This document shows positions 29,580 to 37,588 of a DNA stretch of 64,000 bases, piece by piece. Every line of letters starts with the position of its first letter. The first letter of the stretch is position 1. The stretch is taken from NCBI GenBank assembly GCA_020853705.1, contig JADYYK010000271.1, positions 20,496 through 84,495 on the forward strand. Direction: 5' to 3'. The stretch is from Deltaproteobacteria bacterium. Lineage in GTDB: Bacteria; Myxococcota_A; Polyangia; Haliangiales; JADYYK01. The notes below the pieces were generated by a model. The model saw nothing but the letters and a program-made list of their open reading frames with translations, was not told where the DNA came from and searched no databases. Made by a program: the position numbers and the translations under genes.

Positions 29580-30850
29580 CGGGCGGGCCGCACGGTGAGG
29601 AGGTGGCGCTCGCTGAAGCGCAGCGGGCCGGGGCGGGTCGCGGCCAGCGTCAGGGTGACGCCGGCCTGGGCGGCGGCCAGGGTGGCGCGGCGCAGGACGC
29701 GGGCGGCCCCGTCGTCGAGGTAGTCGGCGCCATCGAGGTCGACACGGATGATGTCGCCCTCGAGCGACAGCGCGAGCAGCGGCGACAGCTCGGCCTGCAG
29801 ACGGCTGGCCTCGTGGTAGTCGCCGGTGAGGTGGAGGGTGCGGGTCCGGGACGGCGCTGGGGCCGGCGGCGCTGGGGCCGGCGGCGCTGGCCGGGGTGAG
29901 ACCGGCGCGGGCGGCGCCGGCGCTGGCGCGACCGCGGACGGAGCGGCGACGGGGATGGCGCCAGGCGCGGGGACGGGCGCCGGGGCAGGGCCGGGCGTGA
30001 TCGGCACGCCGATGGCCGGGGTCCGCGCGCGGGCGGGCTTCTGGTAGACCACGCCGTCGTCGGTGCGCAGGGCGTCGAAGCGCTCCTCGAAGCCGCGCAG
30101 GGTCTCGGAGTAGCCCAGGAACAGGAAGCCGCCGGGGGCCAGCGCCTCGGCCAGCCGTTCGATCACGAGCTGGCGCTGCGCGGCGTCGAAGTAGATGAGG
30201 ACGTTGCGACACAGGATGACGTCGAGGGCGCGCGGCCAGTCGGGGTCGACCAGGTTCTTGCGCTCGAAGCGCACCAGCGCGGCCAGCGCTGCGGAGACCT
30301 GGTTGGCGCTGAACCAGCGCGCCCGGGTGGCTGGCGGGATCATGGCCAGGGCGCTGCTCGAGTAGCGGCCGGCGCGCGCGACGGCGAGGGCGTCCTCGCT
30401 GAGATCGCTGCCCAGCACGTCGATGCTGAAGCCGGGCAGGCCGTCGGCCAGCACCATGGCCAGGGTGTAGGCCTCCTCGCCGCTGGCGCAACCGGCGCTC
30501 CAGGCGCGCACGCGGCGCTGGCTGGCGCGGCGCGCGCCGAGCTCGGGGACCACGACGCGCTCCAGCGCGCGCACGTGGGCGGCGTGGCGGAAGAAGCGCG
30601 TCTCGCCCACGCGCAGCGCCTCGGCCAGCGCGTCGAGCTCCTGGCGCGCCGCCGCCGCGCTGGCCCCTGCGTCGGTGGCCGCGCTGACCACGGCCAGGTA
30701 GCGCCCGACGTCGGCGACCCCCAGCGCGCGCAGGCGATCGCTGACCCGCGCCGACAGCACCCAGCCCGGCGGGCGCAGGCCGGCGTGGCTCGCGATCAGC
30801 TCGGCGACCTGCCCGAGCGGGCCAGTCGCGATGTCGGGCGGCTCCGCCAT
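29576..30850 (-). CDS. cheR: Chemoreceptor methyltransferase CheR with C-terminal STAS-like domain
   Basis: 424 residues. The CheR N-terminal helical domain is followed by the SAM domain (AWSAGCASGEEAYTLAM; VLGSDLSEDALAVARAGRY; DVILCRNVLIYFDAAQRQLV; GGFLFLGYSETL). A Pro/Ala linker (about 275-335) leads to about 85 residues like a STAS/anti-anti-sigma fold: GDIIRVDLDGADYLDDGAARVL. The position that is the phosphorylatable Ser in canonical STAS (DSxG) is Asp here (DDGA). CheR fusions usually carry TPRs, so a STAS tail is uncommon. It starts seven bases after the MCP stop. Confidence 0.9.
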   Translation of the reverse strand: MAEPPDIATGPLGQVAELIASHAGLRPPGWVLSARVSDRLRALGVADVGRYLAVVSAATDAGASAAAARQELDALAEALRVGETRFFRHAAHVRALERVVVPELGARRASQRRVRAWSAGCASGEEAYTLAMVLADGLPGFSIDVLGSDLSEDALAVARAGRYSSSALAMIPPATRARWFSANQVSAALAALVRFERKNLVDPDWPRALDVILCRNVLIYFDAAQRQLVIERLAEALAPGGFLFLGYSETLRGFEERFDALRTDDGVVYQKPARARTPAIGVPITPGPAPAPVPAPGAIPVAAPSAVAPAPAPPAPVSPRPAPPAPAPPAPAPSRTRTLHLTGDYHEASRLQAELSPLLALSLEGDIIRVDLDGADYLDDGAARVLRRATLAAAQAGVTLTLAATRPGPLRFSERHLLTVRPAR

Positions 30851-30857
30851 GCGCCGA

Positions 30858-33059
30858 TCAGGTCACCTCGTCGCCGCCGGCGTCGGGCTCGCGCTTGGCG
30901 GGCGCCGCCGGGGCGGGCGGCTTGCTGCGCGGCTTGACCCGGGTGCGCGCCACGCTGGTGCTGCCGGCGCCCAGCATCGCGCGCGGCCTCGCGGTCGGGC
31001 GCGGCGGCAGCCGGGGCGGCGCGGGCCCGCGCTCGTCGTCGTCGCGCTCGACACCGGCCTCACCGCCGTCGCCCTCGATGCGGAAGCCGCGCACCGACTC
31101 CTCCAGGTTGTGCGCCAGCGCGTGCAGCTGCTCGCCCTGGACCACGGCCTCCTCGCTGGCCGACAGCACCTCCTGCGCGATCTTCTGCACGTGGTCCATG
31201 TTGCGGGCGATCTCGTCGGACACCAGGGCCTGCTCCTGCACCGCGTTGGCGGTGTCCTGCACGGCGTCGACGATGTGCTTGAGGTTGCCCAGCGTGGCGG
31301 TGACGGTCTGGGTGCCGGCCTCGACCGCCTGGGTGCCGAGCTGCATGGTGCGCACCGCGGCGGCGGTCTGCTCCTTGATGGTGGCGATGAGGTCCTCGAT
31401 GTCCTTGGCGCTCTGCCCGACGCGGCGGGCCAGCGACGACACCTCGTCGGCGACCACCGCGAAGCCCCGGCCCTGTTCGCCGGCGTGCGCGGCCTCGATC
31501 GACGCGTTGAGCGCCAGCAGCGAGGTCTGCTCCGAGATCTGGCGGATGACCTCGACGATGTTGCCAATGCGCTTGCTCGACTCGCCGAGGTCGCGGATCT
31601 TCTCGGAGCCCTCCTCGACCACGCTGCGGATCTGGTTCATCGAGCCGATGGCCGAGGCCACCGCGGTGTTGGTCTGCTGCGCCGCGCGGGTGGCCTCCAT
31701 GGCGTTCGACGCCACCTGCTGGATCGACGACGACAGCTCGGTCACCGCCGCGGTCGAGCCCTCGACCTTGACGGCCTGATCCTTGACGCCCTCCAGCATC
31801 TGCTTGGAGGCCGCGCTGATCTCGGCCGAGGAGGCCCCGACCTGCGACGACGCCTGCGACACGTCACGCGCCAGCCGGTGCAGATTGTCGAACACCTTGT
31901 TGAGGTTGCGCGCCAGGTCGGCCAGCTCGTCGGAGCCCGACATGTCGACCCGGCGTGACAGGTCGCCGCCCTCGGCGATGATCTCCTCGGTGGCGCGGAT
32001 GAAGCGCTTGATGGGGCGGGTGATGATCCAGGCCAGCAGCATCGAGATGGCCAGCGCCAGCACCGAGGCCGCGATGGTGATGGTCCACAACCCGGGGATG
32101 CCGGCCTCGCGGGCGTTGCGGGTGCGGGTCAGGTACAGCTTGCCGATCTCGGCGGTCATCTGGCCGTCGAACGCGGTCACACCGGGCGGCGGGCTGGTGA
32201 AGTCGTGCAGGCCGCCGTCGAACTTGATGGCCGAAAGGTAGCGCTTGCCCTCGTTGACCTTGACCCACTTGTCGGGCGCCAGCGCAGCGGTCAGCGCGGC
32301 GCGCGCCTCGGGGCGCTCGAACTTCACCGTGGTCAGCAGGATCTTGCCGTCCTTGCCCAGCAGCGTGAAGTGCTGGCGCATGTTCGCGCGGGTGTCGGAC
32401 TGGCGTGAGTAGTCCTCCAGCAGTCGGATGAAGCGGCTGCCGATGAGGACGCCGCCGAGCAGGCGATCACCGGCGCGCACCGGCACCCCGGCCACCATGT
32501 AGAGGACGCCGCCATGCAGCATGAGCTCGCGCCCGAAGTAGGCGCCCTCGCGCGCGTTCTTGGCCGGCACCAGCGCGGCCACGTCGGCCGCCGCGACGGG
32601 CGAGCCCTTGGGCACGGTGGCGTTGCCGTCGCGGTCGACCACGATGACCAGATCGGGGTGCACCGGCGAGTCGCCCTCCATGGCGGCGCCGAGCAGGTCG
32701 AGCGCGCTCTGCAGGCGCGCCTGCGCCGCCGGCGCGTCGCTGCTGCCGCCGAGGCCGGGCACCGCCAGGGGCTGGCCCCCGGCCGGGGCCGGCGTCGCCT
32801 CGCGGTCGAGCGCGGCCCGCACCTCGGGCTGGCGCGCGACGATCTGCGCCACCATCTCGAGCGCGCCGCCCTGGCTCTTCAGGTACTCCTGGGAGCGCTC
32901 GTACATGCGCTGCAGGAAGGGGCCACGATCCTGCCCCGCCATCGCCGCGCGCTTGGCCTGCAGGTACATGACGCCCACGATGGCCTCGCTGAGGACCAGG
33001 CAGGACAGCCCGATCTTGGCCCAGATGGGGACACGAATGCCGCGCTTCTCAGCCGCCAT
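30858..33059 (-). CDS. Methyl-accepting chemotaxis protein
   Basis: 733 residues. TM1 is near residues 11-29 (WAKIGLSCLVLSEAIVGVM). A roughly 320-residue periplasmic Cache-like sensor follows (LVIVVDRDGNATVPKG; HFTLLGKDGKILLTTV). TM2 is WTITIAASVLALAISMLLAW, then a HAMP domain (ITRPIKRFIRATEEIIAEGG) and a signalling domain whose hairpin tip has RQISEQTSLLALNASIEAAH and GRGFAVVADEVSSLA. The tail is basic and Pro-rich with no CheR-tethering pentapeptide. It overlaps cheW by 11 bases, so it is the cognate receptor of this cluster. Ligand unknown. Confidence 0.94.
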   Translation of the reverse strand: MAAEKRGIRVPIWAKIGLSCLVLSEAIVGVMYLQAKRAAMAGQDRGPFLQRMYERSQEYLKSQGGALEMVAQIVARQPEVRAALDREATPAPAGGQPLAVPGLGGSSDAPAAQARLQSALDLLGAAMEGDSPVHPDLVIVVDRDGNATVPKGSPVAAADVAALVPAKNAREGAYFGRELMLHGGVLYMVAGVPVRAGDRLLGGVLIGSRFIRLLEDYSRQSDTRANMRQHFTLLGKDGKILLTTVKFERPEARAALTAALAPDKWVKVNEGKRYLSAIKFDGGLHDFTSPPPGVTAFDGQMTAEIGKLYLTRTRNAREAGIPGLWTITIAASVLALAISMLLAWIITRPIKRFIRATEEIIAEGGDLSRRVDMSGSDELADLARNLNKVFDNLHRLARDVSQASSQVGASSAEISAASKQMLEGVKDQAVKVEGSTAAVTELSSSIQQVASNAMEATRAAQQTNTAVASAIGSMNQIRSVVEEGSEKIRDLGESSKRIGNIVEVIRQISEQTSLLALNASIEAAHAGEQGRGFAVVADEVSSLARRVGQSAKDIEDLIATIKEQTAAAVRTMQLGTQAVEAGTQTVTATLGNLKHIVDAVQDTANAVQEQALVSDEIARNMDHVQKIAQEVLSASEEAVVQGEQLHALAHNLEESVRGFRIEGDGGEAGVERDDDERGPAPPRLPPRPTARPRAMLGAGSTSVARTRVKPRSKPPAPAAPAKREPDAGGDEVT

Positions 33060-33537
33060 TGACCCTCCGCTCGAACTGCTTGATGCGTTCCGAGTTCCAC
33101 AGTCGCTCGAGATCGAGCACCGCCAGCGGCCGGGCGTCGTCGCCCACCGTGGCCACACCCCGCACCAGGTCGGCGCCGGGCTCGCCGCTCCCGGCGCCGC
33201 TGGGCGTCGGCTGGATGGCGGCCGGGGCGACGCTGCGCACGTCCCCGAGCCGGTCGACCAGCAGCCCGGCGGTCTTGCCCTCACCGCGCATCAAGATGAT
33301 GCGGGTGTCCTGGCTGGGCCTGGTGCTGGGCAGGCCGAGGAAGCGGGCCAGATCGATCACGGCGACGACGTCACCGCGCAGGTTGATGATGCCGGCCACC
33401 CAGTCGGGCGTCAGGAACACCCGCGTGATGGGCCGCATGATCATGGTCTCCTTGACCGCGCGGATGTCGACGCCGAGCTCCCGCCCCTGGAGGAAGAAGC
33501 ACACCAGCCGCAGATCGTCTGCCTGTGCCCCGGTCAC
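33049..33537 (-). CDS. cheW: Chemotaxis adaptor CheW
   Basis: 162 residues from GTG 33537. A single CheW domain links the MCP to CheA. Pattern: RLVCFFLQGRELGVDIRAVKE, then IMRPITRVFLTPDWVAGIIN, LRGDVVAVIDLARFLGL, and LMRGEGKTAGLLVDRLGDVRSV. Slightly long owing to a Gly/Ser/Pro insert (PTPSGAGSGEPG) before the last strands. First canonical che gene after the PATAN-J-domain gene (32-base gap), and its stop lies inside the MCP start region. Confidence 0.92.
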   Translation of the reverse strand: MTGAQADDLRLVCFFLQGRELGVDIRAVKETMIMRPITRVFLTPDWVAGIINLRGDVVAVIDLARFLGLPSTRPSQDTRIILMRGEGKTAGLLVDRLGDVRSVAPAAIQPTPSGAGSGEPGADLVRGVATVGDDARPLAVLDLERLWNSERIKQFERRVNGG

Positions 33538-33569
33538 GCTGCCCCGGCGCCGACGATATCACGCGGGGG

Positions 33570-34649
33570 TCAGTGGCGGGGCGGGCTGAGGGCTTCGCGG
33601 TAGGCGCCGGCCACCTCGGCGAAGCGCTGCTCGAGGCGGCGCCGGGTCGGGGCGTCGGCGCGCGGGTGGGTGTCGGGGTGCAGCGTGCGCGCCAGGCGGC
33701 GAAACGCCTGCTTGATCTCGAGCTGGCTGGCGCTGGGCGACAGGCCGAGCCGGCGCAGGGCCTCGGCGCGCGGGCTCGGCGCCACCATGGTGCCATGCGG
33801 CGGCGTGCCGTCGGCGATGCGCGCGGGACCCGCGCCGGTGTCCACGGCGGGCTGCGCCTCGGCGCGGTATCCCGTCCGCGGGCCGGCGCCATCGAACGCG
33901 CGCCGCCAGGCGCTGCGGTCGGGCACCAGCGCGCCCACCGTCGCCAGCGCCGCGATCGCCGCCAGCAGCTCCTCCGCCGGTGCGCCCACCGCGGTCGCGC
34001 CCAGCTGGTCGAACCTGACCGGCCCACCCGCGTCGGCCAGCAGGCCGACCACCCGGCGCTCCAGCGCGCTGGCGCCCTCGACCAGCCCGGGGGCCAGCGC
34101 GGCCTCCAGGCGGACCTCCTCGCGGGCCAGGGCCAGGCACTGGCGGCGTGCCGCGCGGGGGTCGGCCGCGAAGCGCGCCCGCAGGTGCGCCCACGCCCAC
34201 GGCGCCAGCGCCATCGGCACTCCACCGCGGGCGCCCAGATCGGCTGACACCGGCTCGCGCAGCACGAACTGCGCCTCGGGCATCGCGGCCAGACGCTCCA
34301 GGCGCTCCACGGCCTGGCGCTCCAGCGCGACACGCACGGCGTCGGGCGACACCGCGCCCATGCCGGTCAGCACGCGACCCTGCAGCGCGGGGCCGCCGGC
34401 CAGCTGCTCCAGCGACTGCTTGAGCTCGTCGCTGGTGATGGCGCCCTGGTCGCGCAGCATGCGACCCAGCGGCGCGAAGTGACCCGCCACGTGGATCGAC
34501 GTCAGGTAGCCGCGCCGGATGACGACGCGGTGCTCCAGGCTGCGTTCGTGGATGATGAGGGTGCCGGACAGCTGCCGGCGACCGAGGACATAGGCGAGAC
34601 GCGCAAACTCTCCGCGCCCGAGGCGCCCACCGCCGAGTCTACCGTTCAT
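33570..34649 (-). CDS. PATAN (DUF4388) plus J-domain protein
   Basis: 359 residues from ATG 34649 with AAGGAG just upstream. The N-terminal 110 residues match a PATAN/DUF4388 domain (GRRQLSGTLIIHERSLEHRV, RRGYLTSIHVAGHFAPLGRM), a module common in Myxococcota and cyanobacterial pilus and taxis regulators. The middle is helical, Ala/Arg-rich. The last 65 residues are a J domain: LGLSPSASQLEIKQAFRRLA, then HPD in RTLHPDTHP, then RFAEVAGAYREAL. The HPD tripeptide that stimulates DnaK is intact. It heads the che cluster, suggesting chaperone-assisted control of a che or pilus component, which is inference. Confidence 0.8.
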   Translation of the reverse strand: MNGRLGGGRLGRGEFARLAYVLGRRQLSGTLIIHERSLEHRVVIRRGYLTSIHVAGHFAPLGRMLRDQGAITSDELKQSLEQLAGGPALQGRVLTGMGAVSPDAVRVALERQAVERLERLAAMPEAQFVLREPVSADLGARGGVPMALAPWAWAHLRARFAADPRAARRQCLALAREEVRLEAALAPGLVEGASALERRVVGLLADAGGPVRFDQLGATAVGAPAEELLAAIAALATVGALVPDRSAWRRAFDGAGPRTGYRAEAQPAVDTGAGPARIADGTPPHGTMVAPSPRAEALRRLGLSPSASQLEIKQAFRRLARTLHPDTHPRADAPTRRRLEQRFAEVAGAYREALSPPRH

Positions 34650-34710
34650 CTCTCCTTGGTACGGAGAGATGCGACGGGGGGCAACTTTGCGGAGTGAAAG
34701 AGAGCCGGAC

Positions 34711-34834
34711 CGGAGACGGACTCGCTCCTCGAAGCTGCGCCTCGAGGGGCTCGGAGACGGACTCGCTCCTCGAAGCTGCGCTTCGAGGGGCTCGGAAACG
34801 GATTCGCTCCTCGAAGCTGCGCTTCGAGGGGCTC
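34711..34834 (-). repeat. Dispersed palindrome at a stop codon, copy C (three tandem 41-base units)
   Basis: Three direct copies of a 41-base unit (34711-34751, 34752-34792, 34793-34833 on the plus strand), each containing the palindrome CTCCTCGAAGC-N-GC(T/C)TCGAGGGG. Read on the minus strand the series begins at the TGA stop of rpoZ, in the same orientation relative to the stop as copies A and B. The first unit has one base change in its arm. Confidence 0.85.
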
Positions 34835-35099
34835 AGTCACCGAGCGAGGTGTGCGGCACGCGGGCGCCGCGCAGCTTGAGTTCCTGCAGGTAGACCTCGA
34901 CCATCGCGGGCACGTCCTCGTTGAAGAAGACGTGGCCATCGGCGATCTCGCGCAGCGCGGTAACCGCGGGCTTGTTGTCGCACTCGATCAGCGCACGGGC
35001 GCCCTTGGCCAGCTGGCGCGAGCGCTCGGCGCCGAGGACGACCAGCGCGAAGCGGTTCGGGATCTTCTCCAGGCAATCTTCGACGGTGACGCGAGCCAC
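34833..35099 (-). CDS. rpoZ: RNA polymerase omega subunit
   Basis: 88 residues from GTG 35099 with GGAGG about five bases upstream. The N-terminus VARVTVEDCLEKIPNRFALVVLGAERSRQL is the omega signature, followed by KPAVTALREIADGHVFF. Omega assists assembly and stability of RNA polymerase and carries part of the ppGpp site, for which the N-terminal MARVTVED residues matter. The tail is slightly longer than in E. coli. Its stop codon is the first base of the tandem palindrome array. Confidence 0.95.
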   Translation of the reverse strand: MARVTVEDCLEKIPNRFALVVLGAERSRQLAKGARALIECDNKPAVTALREIADGHVFFNEDVPAMVEVYLQELKLRGARVPHTSLGD

Positions 35100-35192
35100 G
35101 GTGCCTCCGGCAGTACGGTGGGTTGAACGAAGCGCACACCTTACCCGGCCTTGGCCTCATGTCAAGCCCGAGGCCCCCCAGGGAGGCCCGCC

Positions 35193-35219
35193 TTGCCAAG
35201 CGGGACGCAGGCTTATAAG
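35193..35219 (+). promoter_or_regulatory. Possible sigma-70 type promoter for the UPF0158 gene
   Basis: TTGCCA (35193-35198) and TATAAG (35214-35219) separated by 15 bases, about 60 bases upstream of the ATG at 35278. The local AT-rich spot stands out against very GC-rich surroundings. The spacer is shorter than the ideal 17, so confidence is low. Confidence 0.35.
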
Positions 35220-35277
35220 CTTGGAGGGATGTGTCGTCTGCCCCCTTGGGGCTGGCGACCCCAAGGAGAGCGAGCAC

Positions 35278-35994
35278 ATGAGAGCGGTACCGATCCGGTG
35301 GGAAGACCTGGAGACTGCGTTCGAGCGCAACGCTCCAGACACCGAGAGCTGGCTCGACCTGCGTAGCGGCGGTGTGGTCACCATCATCGATGGTGAACCG
35401 GACGCCCCCATCAAGCGTGGTGAGGTGTCCGCCAGTCCGACGGATTTCTTGCGCATCGACGCCGCCTCCTCGCGCGAGCAGTACCGCTGGATGGAGCACT
35501 TCGTGGCCTCGGTGACCGAGCCGGCGCTGCGTGAGCGGCTGGTCATCTCGATCGACGGCAAGGGCGCCTTCCGCCGCTTCAAGAACGTGCTGCTGAGCTA
35601 CCCGGTCGAGCGTGAGCGCTGGTTCAGCTACCGCTCGGAGCTGCTGCGCTACCAGATGCAGGAGTGGCTGACCGAGAAGGGGATCTCGGCCACCGTGCCG
35701 CCGCCCTGGGGCCGGGTCGAGGCTCCCAAGGAGCTCGAGGAGCCGCTGGTGCGCCCGGTCGCCGCCACCGGCGAGGCCCCCGGCGAGGCGCTGCGCCGCC
35801 AGGCGCGCGAGCTCATCGACAGCATCCCGGCCATCGATCTGCCCACCGCGATCACCTTCCTGGAGTTCATTCGCGAGCGTGGCGCGGAGGAGATCCGGCC
35901 GCCGCGCAACAAGAAGGACGACGACAAGGAGGAGGCGGCAGCGCGGCCGCCTGACAAGCCCCCGGTGTCGCTGGTCGGAGGGACACGCAGCTGA
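35278..35994 (+). CDS. UPF0158 family protein
   Basis: 238 residues from ATG 35278 with AAGGAGAG eight bases upstream. The first 140 residues match the UPF0158 family: WEDLETAFERNAPDTESWLDLRSGGVV, RWMEHFVASV, DGKGAFRRFKNVL and ERERWFSYRSE. The C-terminal 90 residues are a Pro/Glu linker and a helix (ELIDSIPAIDLPTAITFLEF) plus a Lys/Asp-rich tail not typical of the family. Function of UPF0158 is unknown. It is divergent from rpoZ. Confidence 0.85.
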   Translation: MRAVPIRWEDLETAFERNAPDTESWLDLRSGGVVTIIDGEPDAPIKRGEVSASPTDFLRIDAASSREQYRWMEHFVASVTEPALRERLVISIDGKGAFRRFKNVLLSYPVERERWFSYRSELLRYQMQEWLTEKGISATVPPPWGRVEAPKELEEPLVRPVAATGEAPGEALRRQARELIDSIPAIDLPTAITFLEFIRERGAEEIRPPRNKKDDDKEEAAARPPDKPPVSLVGGTRS

Positions 35995-36056
35995 TGCTCT
36001 GCCTCCGGGCGACCATCAGCTGTCCGGTTCTTCTCTTGCTCTCATTTGACTAGGCC

Positions 36057-36581
36057 ATGGAACGAACGCTCCTCCTCAACAGCACCTACGAGCCGCTCAA
36101 GGTCATCTCGTGGCGTCGCGCCATCTCGCTGCTGTGGTTGGGCAAGGTCGAGCTGATCGCGCACTACGATCAGCACGTGCGTTCGGTGTCGATGAAGATC
36201 CACATGCCGTCGGTGGTGCGCCTCCTGCGCTTCGTGCGGCGCAAGCAGCCGGCCATCAGCTTCTCGCGCAAGAACCTGTTCGCGCGTGACGAGTCGACCT
36301 GTCAGTACTGTCGGCGCGTGCCCGAGCCGTCGGAGATCACCTACGACCACGTGGTGCCGCGCTCGCAGGGCGGCAAGACCGAGTGGACCAACATCGTGAC
36401 CTGCTGCGTGGACTGCAACCGGCGCAAGGGCGGGCGCACGCCCGAGCAGGCCGGTATGCGCCTGTATCGCCAGCCCGGCAAGCCGGTGTGGCTGCCGACC
36501 TTGACCATCACGCTGGGGCTGAAGACGGCGCCCGACTCGTGGCGCGACTACCTGTACTGGAACGTCGAGCTCGACGAGTGA
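36057..36581 (+). CDS. HNH endonuclease family protein
   Basis: 174 residues. The N-terminal LLLNSTYEPLKVISWRRAI pattern and the C-terminal HNH nuclease domain are those of the common small actinobacterial and deltaproteobacterial HNH proteins. The nuclease has CQYCRR, TYDHVVPRSQGGKTEWTNIV and CCVDCNRRKGGRTPEQAG, giving two CX2C zinc pairs, the DH catalytic pair and Asn. The family is chromosomal and not linked to restriction systems as far as known; substrate unestablished. Convergent with the DUF429 gene. Confidence 0.88.
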   Translation: MERTLLLNSTYEPLKVISWRRAISLLWLGKVELIAHYDQHVRSVSMKIHMPSVVRLLRFVRRKQPAISFSRKNLFARDESTCQYCRRVPEPSEITYDHVVPRSQGGKTEWTNIVTCCVDCNRRKGGRTPEQAGMRLYRQPGKPVWLPTLTITLGLKTAPDSWRDYLYWNVELDE

Positions 36582-36600
36582 CGCCGGGCGGCGCCGGTGG

Positions 36601-37527
36601 CTACGGCGCGGAGCCGGTGCCGGCGTCGGCCACGGCGTCGGCGTCGTCACCCTCGCCCTCGCCCTGGGCGGCCTCGGGCGCTGGCGCCTCGGCGGCGCGG
36701 CGGGCCAGCGGCGGGAACCAGATCCAGCCGTCGGCGTCGGCGACGGCCTGGTGCTGGGCCGGGATCTGCCAGCCGTCGCGCGCCCACAGATAGGTCGTGT
36801 AGGCGCACAGCACGGCGTCGAAGATGTGGTCGGACTGCAGGCAGCCCTCGCGCCAGACCGCGAACTCCAGCTCGTCCGACAGCGCCTCGAGCAGCTCGGC
36901 GCGGGTCTGCCAGGTGTCGACCTCGCGCTTGTAGCGGCGTGCGGCGCGGGCCCCGAACAGGTTGTGCACGGTGGCCTTGGGATAGACCTCGAGCAGGTTG
37001 TCGCCGAGCACGAAGCGATCGGCCAGCGCACGCGTGAGGTGGCGGGCGCGCGCGGTCAGCGGCCCCATGCCCTGGCCCAGGGTCTCGCGCGGCAGGATGC
37101 CGTGCTCGCGGTGCAGGATGATCTCGGTGGCGCGCTGGGTGTAGGGCGTGGTCAGCGGCTTCTTCCAGGTCGGCGCGGTCACGCTGCGCTCCGACTCGGG
37201 CGGCGCGGCCAGGACGTCGCCCACGGTGCGGAACCAGACCACGGTGGGATCGACGCAGGCCGCGATACCTGGGCACACCGGCAGCTGGCAGCGGACGCAC
37301 GCGGTCAGCGTCAGCGGGGCGTCGATGCCGACGGCGGTGGCGGCGGGCAGCGCGCGCAGGTAGCCCAGCAGCGGGTCGTCGTACCACGGCGTGCCGGCCG
37401 GGCCGCGCACCGAGGCCTCGACCACCCGCACCCCGGTCGGGGTCGCCTCCAGGCGCGCGAGCGCGGTGGTCTTGCCCTTGGCTCCACCGAGGTCGACGCC
37501 GACGAAGGTCTGAAACGGCCGCTGCAC
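36601..37527 (-). CDS. DUF429 family protein
   Basis: 308 residues from GTG 37527 (TTG nine codons upstream is possible). Begins FVGVDLGGAKGKTTALARLE, the RNase H/actin-like first strand of DUF429, followed by AVGIDAPLTL with the conserved Asp, a CX2C-x4-C cluster (CVRCQLPVCPGIAACVDP), GIDAP-linked GLGQGMGPL-type loop, LLEVYPKATVHNLFG, and HIFDAVLCAYTTYLW near the end. The family is predicted to have nuclease-like chemistry, but no activity is established. The C-terminal 25 residues are low-complexity Glu/Asp/Ala. Confidence 0.8.
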   Translation of the reverse strand: MQRPFQTFVGVDLGGAKGKTTALARLEATPTGVRVVEASVRGPAGTPWYDDPLLGYLRALPAATAVGIDAPLTLTACVRCQLPVCPGIAACVDPTVVWFRTVGDVLAAPPESERSVTAPTWKKPLTTPYTQRATEIILHREHGILPRETLGQGMGPLTARARHLTRALADRFVLGDNLLEVYPKATVHNLFGARAARRYKREVDTWQTRAELLEALSDELEFAVWREGCLQSDHIFDAVLCAYTTYLWARDGWQIPAQHQAVADADGWIWFPPLARRAAEAPAPEAAQGEGEGDDADAVADAGTGSAP

Positions 37528-37588
37528 AGGCTTACGATTGGCTGCCGGGGACAAAGGCGCAAGTTGAAAGTGGCCCGGCGGGCGTGCT

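Noticed and set aside
34650..34830. The rpoZ-downstream palindromes as a classical terminator
   Set aside because: Stable hairpins but no following T-run on the minus strand; kept only as repeats.
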